Assembly: GCF_933775445.1 (NCBI RefSeq)
Contig: NC_065878.1
Location: 642,001 to 706,000 of the forward strand
Origin: Argentina anserina
Lineage: Eukaryota; Streptophyta; Magnoliopsida; Rosales; Rosaceae
Length of the DNA stretch: 64,000 nt
Direction: 5' to 3'
Shown here: positions 60,715 through 64,000 of the stretch, piece after piece
Layout: each line of letters begins with the position of its first letter
How positions within the stretch are numbered: position 1 is the first letter of the stretch
Made by a program: the position numbers and the translations under genes
Notes under the pieces: model-generated
The model's database searches: none
Seen by the model: the letters and a program-made list of their open reading frames with translations, nothing else
Told to the model about the DNA's origin: nothing

Positions 60715-61170
60715 ATGAGGCACACTAGAAGCTCCTTGGTTCTTGCAACTTTTGTGCTCCTGTTAGTGATGTCAGGTTTGGGGGTGCAAGGTCAAAGCTC
60801 TACTTGTGGCGTTACTTTCTTTGCATCAATAATTCAGCTAATACCTTGTAGGCCAGCGGTGGTTCCTTTTAGCCCCATCCCACCAAGTGAGACTTGCTGC
60901 ACTGCACTCAAAGCTCTAGGCCAGCCCTGCCTCTGCACGCTCGTCAATGGCCCTCCGATCTCTGGCGTTGATCGCAACATGGCAATTCAGCTCCCCGAGA
61001 AGTGCAGTGCCAACTTTGAACCATGTAACTGATCTCTCCTAGCTCCTCTCTCACTTTTACCTCCGGTATTTGATCCAAGAAGTGTGTAGACGCTATATTT
61101 TATCATGCACATAATGCTTTTGTCCTGAGAAGTAATGTTATTTTTCTTTGTTGCAGGTTCGATCATGTAA
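60715..61170 (+). CDS. Small secreted lipid-transfer-like protein (8-Cys)
   Basis: The product begins MRHTRSSLVLATFVLLLVMS, a signal peptide with predicted cleavage after about GLGVQG. Then come eight cysteines in the lipid-transfer/hydrophobic-seed order C-13-C-15-CC-9-CLC-22-C-6-C. Such proteins bind fatty acids in the cell wall; the spacing resembles DIR1-like types. Two ends are possible. Unspliced, the frame stops at 61030-61032 (EPCN, 105 residues). A donor at 61025 and acceptor before 61157 would instead join 60715-61024 to 61157-61170 and give EPCSIM (107 residues). Both keep the eighth cysteine. I favour the spliced form because the intron has a strong T-rich 3' end. The ATG at 60715 is used; the slightly longer frame would start from TTG. 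Confidence 0.82.
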
Positions 61171-61935
61171 TAGGAGATTAGGCATAGAGCTTGGGAGTGA
61201 TAATTCTGGAATAAGTGCGTCTTTTAGGGTTTTAGGAATCCATCCTTTTGATTTTGTAACATTTAGTTAATAAGAGGCGGTCTGTTGGAACATTAGTTTG
61301 ATTTGTGTCGTGATAGATTGGTAGTTCAATAATGTCGTATTTACTGTGACATTGATTTCTTTGTCAGTACTACATTTCCTTCCCTATACCTTGTTAATCG
61401 TCGAGCTGCAGTCACATTTGACTCTTAAAATCGACAGACCTTTCTAGGCCATGATCGAGCCTGTAATTTGCTATCAATGAAAATTTGACGTGTTGCTTTA
61501 ATTTTTGGCAATATTGGCGGGCTTGACTAAAGCCATCCCACAACTTCAACTTTGCTAGTATCAGCCTGCATGATACAAACCGTAGTGTGAGACTGATCAT
61601 GACATTGTTACTAGATTTTGGGGCCGAATTTGACTGTAATACGGTTCTGATCACTTTGTCAAGATTTACACAAAGTTAATTCCTAGCATTATCATACATA
61701 TATCCTAATCAATTGAAAAAAAAAATGTATGAGTATGACACATCGTTTATATGAATTCTAAAATAGTGACAGATCCAACACTTCGATCCAAGAATAAGTG
61801 AGCTTCTGTTCATATCCTTGACTTGTGTTTTGGCCCTGGATTCAACCTACAAGTGAAAAGCAGACTCTGTTTTTGCTATATTAATACAAAACTGCAGTGT
61901 AACACTGAAGTTGATCACATTCTTGTTAGTCAGCC
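61171..61935. other. Intergenic region upstream of P450 gene
   Basis: The lipid-transfer gene 3' UTR followed by the P450 promoter. I see an AT-rich candidate ctatattaata at about 61877, but no convincing TATA box. No gene found. Confidence 0.45.
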
Positions 61936-63918
61936 ATGACTGATTTACACTACTACCTCCTCTGCTCCGTCCTCTGTATTCTCTCCACCATCTTCATCAA
62001 ATCCTTGTTCATCAAGCATTCTTCCACCAACAACATTCCAAGCCCTCCAGCTCTACCATTCATCGGTCACCTCCACCTCCTCACTTCCTCCTTATCCCAA
62101 TCACTACACAAACTCTCCACCACGTATGGCCCTCTCCTCCTCATCCGGCTCGGCGCCTCACGGATGCTTGTAGTTTCATCCGCCTCCATGGCTGCCGAAA
62201 TCTTCAAAACCAATGACCTGGCTTTTGCTTCCAGACCCCCCTTTGCTTTTGCTGACGACTTGCCTTACAAGAACTTGGGATTCTTTGCCACCCCGTATGG
62301 TGAGTACTGGAGGTACATGAAGAAGCTCTGCATGACTGAACTGCTCTCTCCCAAGCAGATTGAGCGGTCACGTTCCATCCGACAGGGAGAGATTGCAAGA
62401 TTTTTGAGGAAGATGATGAAGTGTGCTAAAAGGAAAGACATGGTTGATGTGGGTGCTGAGATTATGAGGCTCACAAACAACAGTATCTGCAGGCAAGTTC
62501 CTCACTCTCAGAAACTATATTACTATAAGCTATGCTTTTGGACACTAATGTTAATTGTTAAATGATTTGCATGCAGGATGGCCATGAGCACCTGTTGCTC
62601 AGAGAATGGTGAAGAAGCTGAGAAGATCAGGGAATTAGTGAAGGAATCATTTGAGTTGGCTGCAAAGGTGTGTTTCGGAGATGTATTGGGTCCGCTGAAG
62701 AGGGTAGGATTCTGGGTTTATGGTAAGCAGCTCATAGATGTAACCATGGGGTACGATAAGCTCTTAGAGGGGATGCTGAAGCAACATGAAGAGAGAGCAG
62801 AGAGAGAGGGCTGGGAAAGAGAAGACAAGGATTTGATGGATATTCTGTTGAAGGCCTATCGGGATGATCAAGCTGAGGTTCAGATCACCCGAACTCATGT
62901 CAAGGCTTTCTTGCTTGTAAGTCATTTCAATCTCTCCTTCTCATACACCAATTCGGGAAACACCATCGATTCAGTCCTCATTTATTTATATGTGAAGAAA
63001 CTCTAATAAGAATGCTTCAATTACTTGGAGGTAGAGAAATCCTTGAATATTCATCATTATGTCCAATTGTCCATGCAAGTCTAAACATTTGGTCTAGCAT
63101 TGCTCTTTCAAAGCTTTGTTAACAATATAGTTGCAGACTAACTGCTAGATTAGCTGCCTCGTGCCTGCAGAGTTTTATTTTCTCTATAAAAACCGCATTC
63201 AAAGGTTTTTTTTTCACATTGTTGTTGCTATGAAATTAATTGGAAAGTTTTACCTTGATGTTAGGATGTCTTCATTGGAGGCACCGCTACCACAGCAGAG
63301 GCCATGCAATGGGGAGTAGCTGAGCTCATAAACCATCCAGACATATTCAATAAGGTCAGGGAGGAGATGAAAACAATAGTTGGCAGCAGATTAGTTGAGG
63401 AATCAGATGTTGCAAACCTCCCTTACTTGCAGGCAGTGATAAAAGAAACACTGAGACTACACCCACCAGTTCCTTTGTCGACAAGAGAATGCCGCGAAAC
63501 TTGTAAAATAAAAGAATTTGATATACCAGAAAAGACTGCAGTAGCAATCAACCAGTATGCAATAATGAGAGATCCAGAGTTATGGGATAATCCAGATGAG
63601 TTTAGGCCAGAGAGGTTCTTGGTTTCCACAAAAGAGAAATATGAATCAGAAGTTGATCAGAATGAAAGTAAAGGACATAACTTTCAATATGTCCCGTTTG
63701 GATCAGGAAGGAGAAGGTGCCCGGGTTCAAATTTGGCAACCATCTTGTTGAATACTTCAGTTGCTGCCATGGTTCAGTGCTTTGATTGGAAAGTTGGAGA
63801 TGGAGAAGAGGGCAGGGTTAATATGGAAGTTGGTGCAGGCATGTCTTTGCCCATGGCTCACCCACTTGTAGTTCTGCCAGTTGATCACTTCAACCCATTT
63901 ACTTATTCAACAACATGA
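61936..63918 (+). CDS. Cytochrome P450, CYP71 clan (CYP93/CYP705/CYP712-like)
   Basis: A microsomal monooxygenase of 516 residues. Exons are 61936-62492, 62577-62916 and 63265-63918. Intron 1 uses a GC donor (AGgcaagt) and intron 2 a normal GT donor. The membrane anchor (LLCSVLCILSTIFI) is followed by the proline hinge PSPPALPFIGHL. The I helix reads DVFIGGTATTAEAMQW, the ExxR pair is E360/R363 (KETLR), PERF is at 414-417 (FRPERF), and the heme loop PFGSGRRRCPG has Cys451. In the I helix the usual acid of the AGxD/ET motif is Ala307. The text CRMAMSTCC around the first junction and the I-helix/K-helix wording resemble CYP93-like enzymes, which act in flavonoid and phytoalexin metabolism, but I do not assign the subfamily or substrate. 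Confidence 0.9.
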
Positions 63919-64000
63919 CCCCATGAACACTGCATATTGTTCATGTGAAGTGAAACCACCAAATTCTGAAAAAAAAAAAAAAACAAACAAATTCAGTACC

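Noticed and set aside
62493..62565. P450 reading through intron 1 to the stop at 62563
   Set aside because: It would end the protein at 209 residues. The GC-AG splice restores the conserved CRMAMST-like text and the rest of the enzyme.

Overview
The window is nuclear DNA of a flowering plant. The genes have many short GT-AG introns, several products carry plastid, mitochondrial or secretory targeting sequences, and a stack of plant LTR retrotransposons fills the middle. The repertoire and AT-rich introns suit a eudicot, possibly a woody Rosaceae-like species, but I cannot name the species. No CRISPR array, operon or tRNA gene was seen.

Left gene-rich part (1-25.5 kb). After about 2 kb of gene-poor sequence comes a siroheme-pathway gene (UPM1-type SUMT, minus strand). 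Its large intron holds two inverted-repeat elements side by side. Then come a Clot-type thioredoxin-like gene (plus), a RAD21/SYN3-type cohesin kleisin (minus, 13 exons), and a plastid two-RRM protein of the PSRP2 type (minus). The latter is head-to-head with a cytosolic ribosomal protein eL6 gene (plus), sharing a roughly 310 bp promoter with site II and telo-box motifs. An intronless MCTP gene (four C2 domains, C-terminal membrane region, minus) follows, convergent with eL6.

Middle (28.5-50.5 kb). This is one old Ty3/Gypsy element of the Tat type, with about 0.4 kb LTRs at 28468-28878 and 50093-50512. It has a plus-strand gag, protease, reverse transcriptase and two RNase H regions, all broken, and an integrase reduced to its two ends. 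A separate minus-strand coiled-coil reading frame lies near the 3' end. Later insertions swelled it to 22 kb: a solo LTR of family B (30113-32306, TSD GTGAT), a solo LTR of family C (35958-37999, TSD ACATT), and a second family C LTR in the opposite orientation (38764-47081, TSD AAGCC/AAGCT). That second LTR is itself split by a non-coding family B element (39674 to about 45728) with a tRNA-Asp-type primer site.

Right gene-rich part (51.6-64 kb), all plus strand: a mitochondrial type I DnaJ of the GFA2 type (18 exons), a 2-oxoglutarate/Fe(II) oxygenase-like gene (7 exons), a small secreted lipid-transfer-like protein, and a CYP71-clan cytochrome P450 (3 exons). The P450 has a GC-AG first intron and an alanine in place of the usual I-helix acid.

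Most genes are unrelated housekeeping or metabolic loci and do not form a pathway cluster. I found no convincing new multi-gene system. The most unusual signals are the antisense coiled-coil gene inside the Tat element, the integrase deletion, the P450 I-helix change, and the layered insertions. All exon coordinates and family calls come from reading the sequence and recognising motifs; no database search was run.
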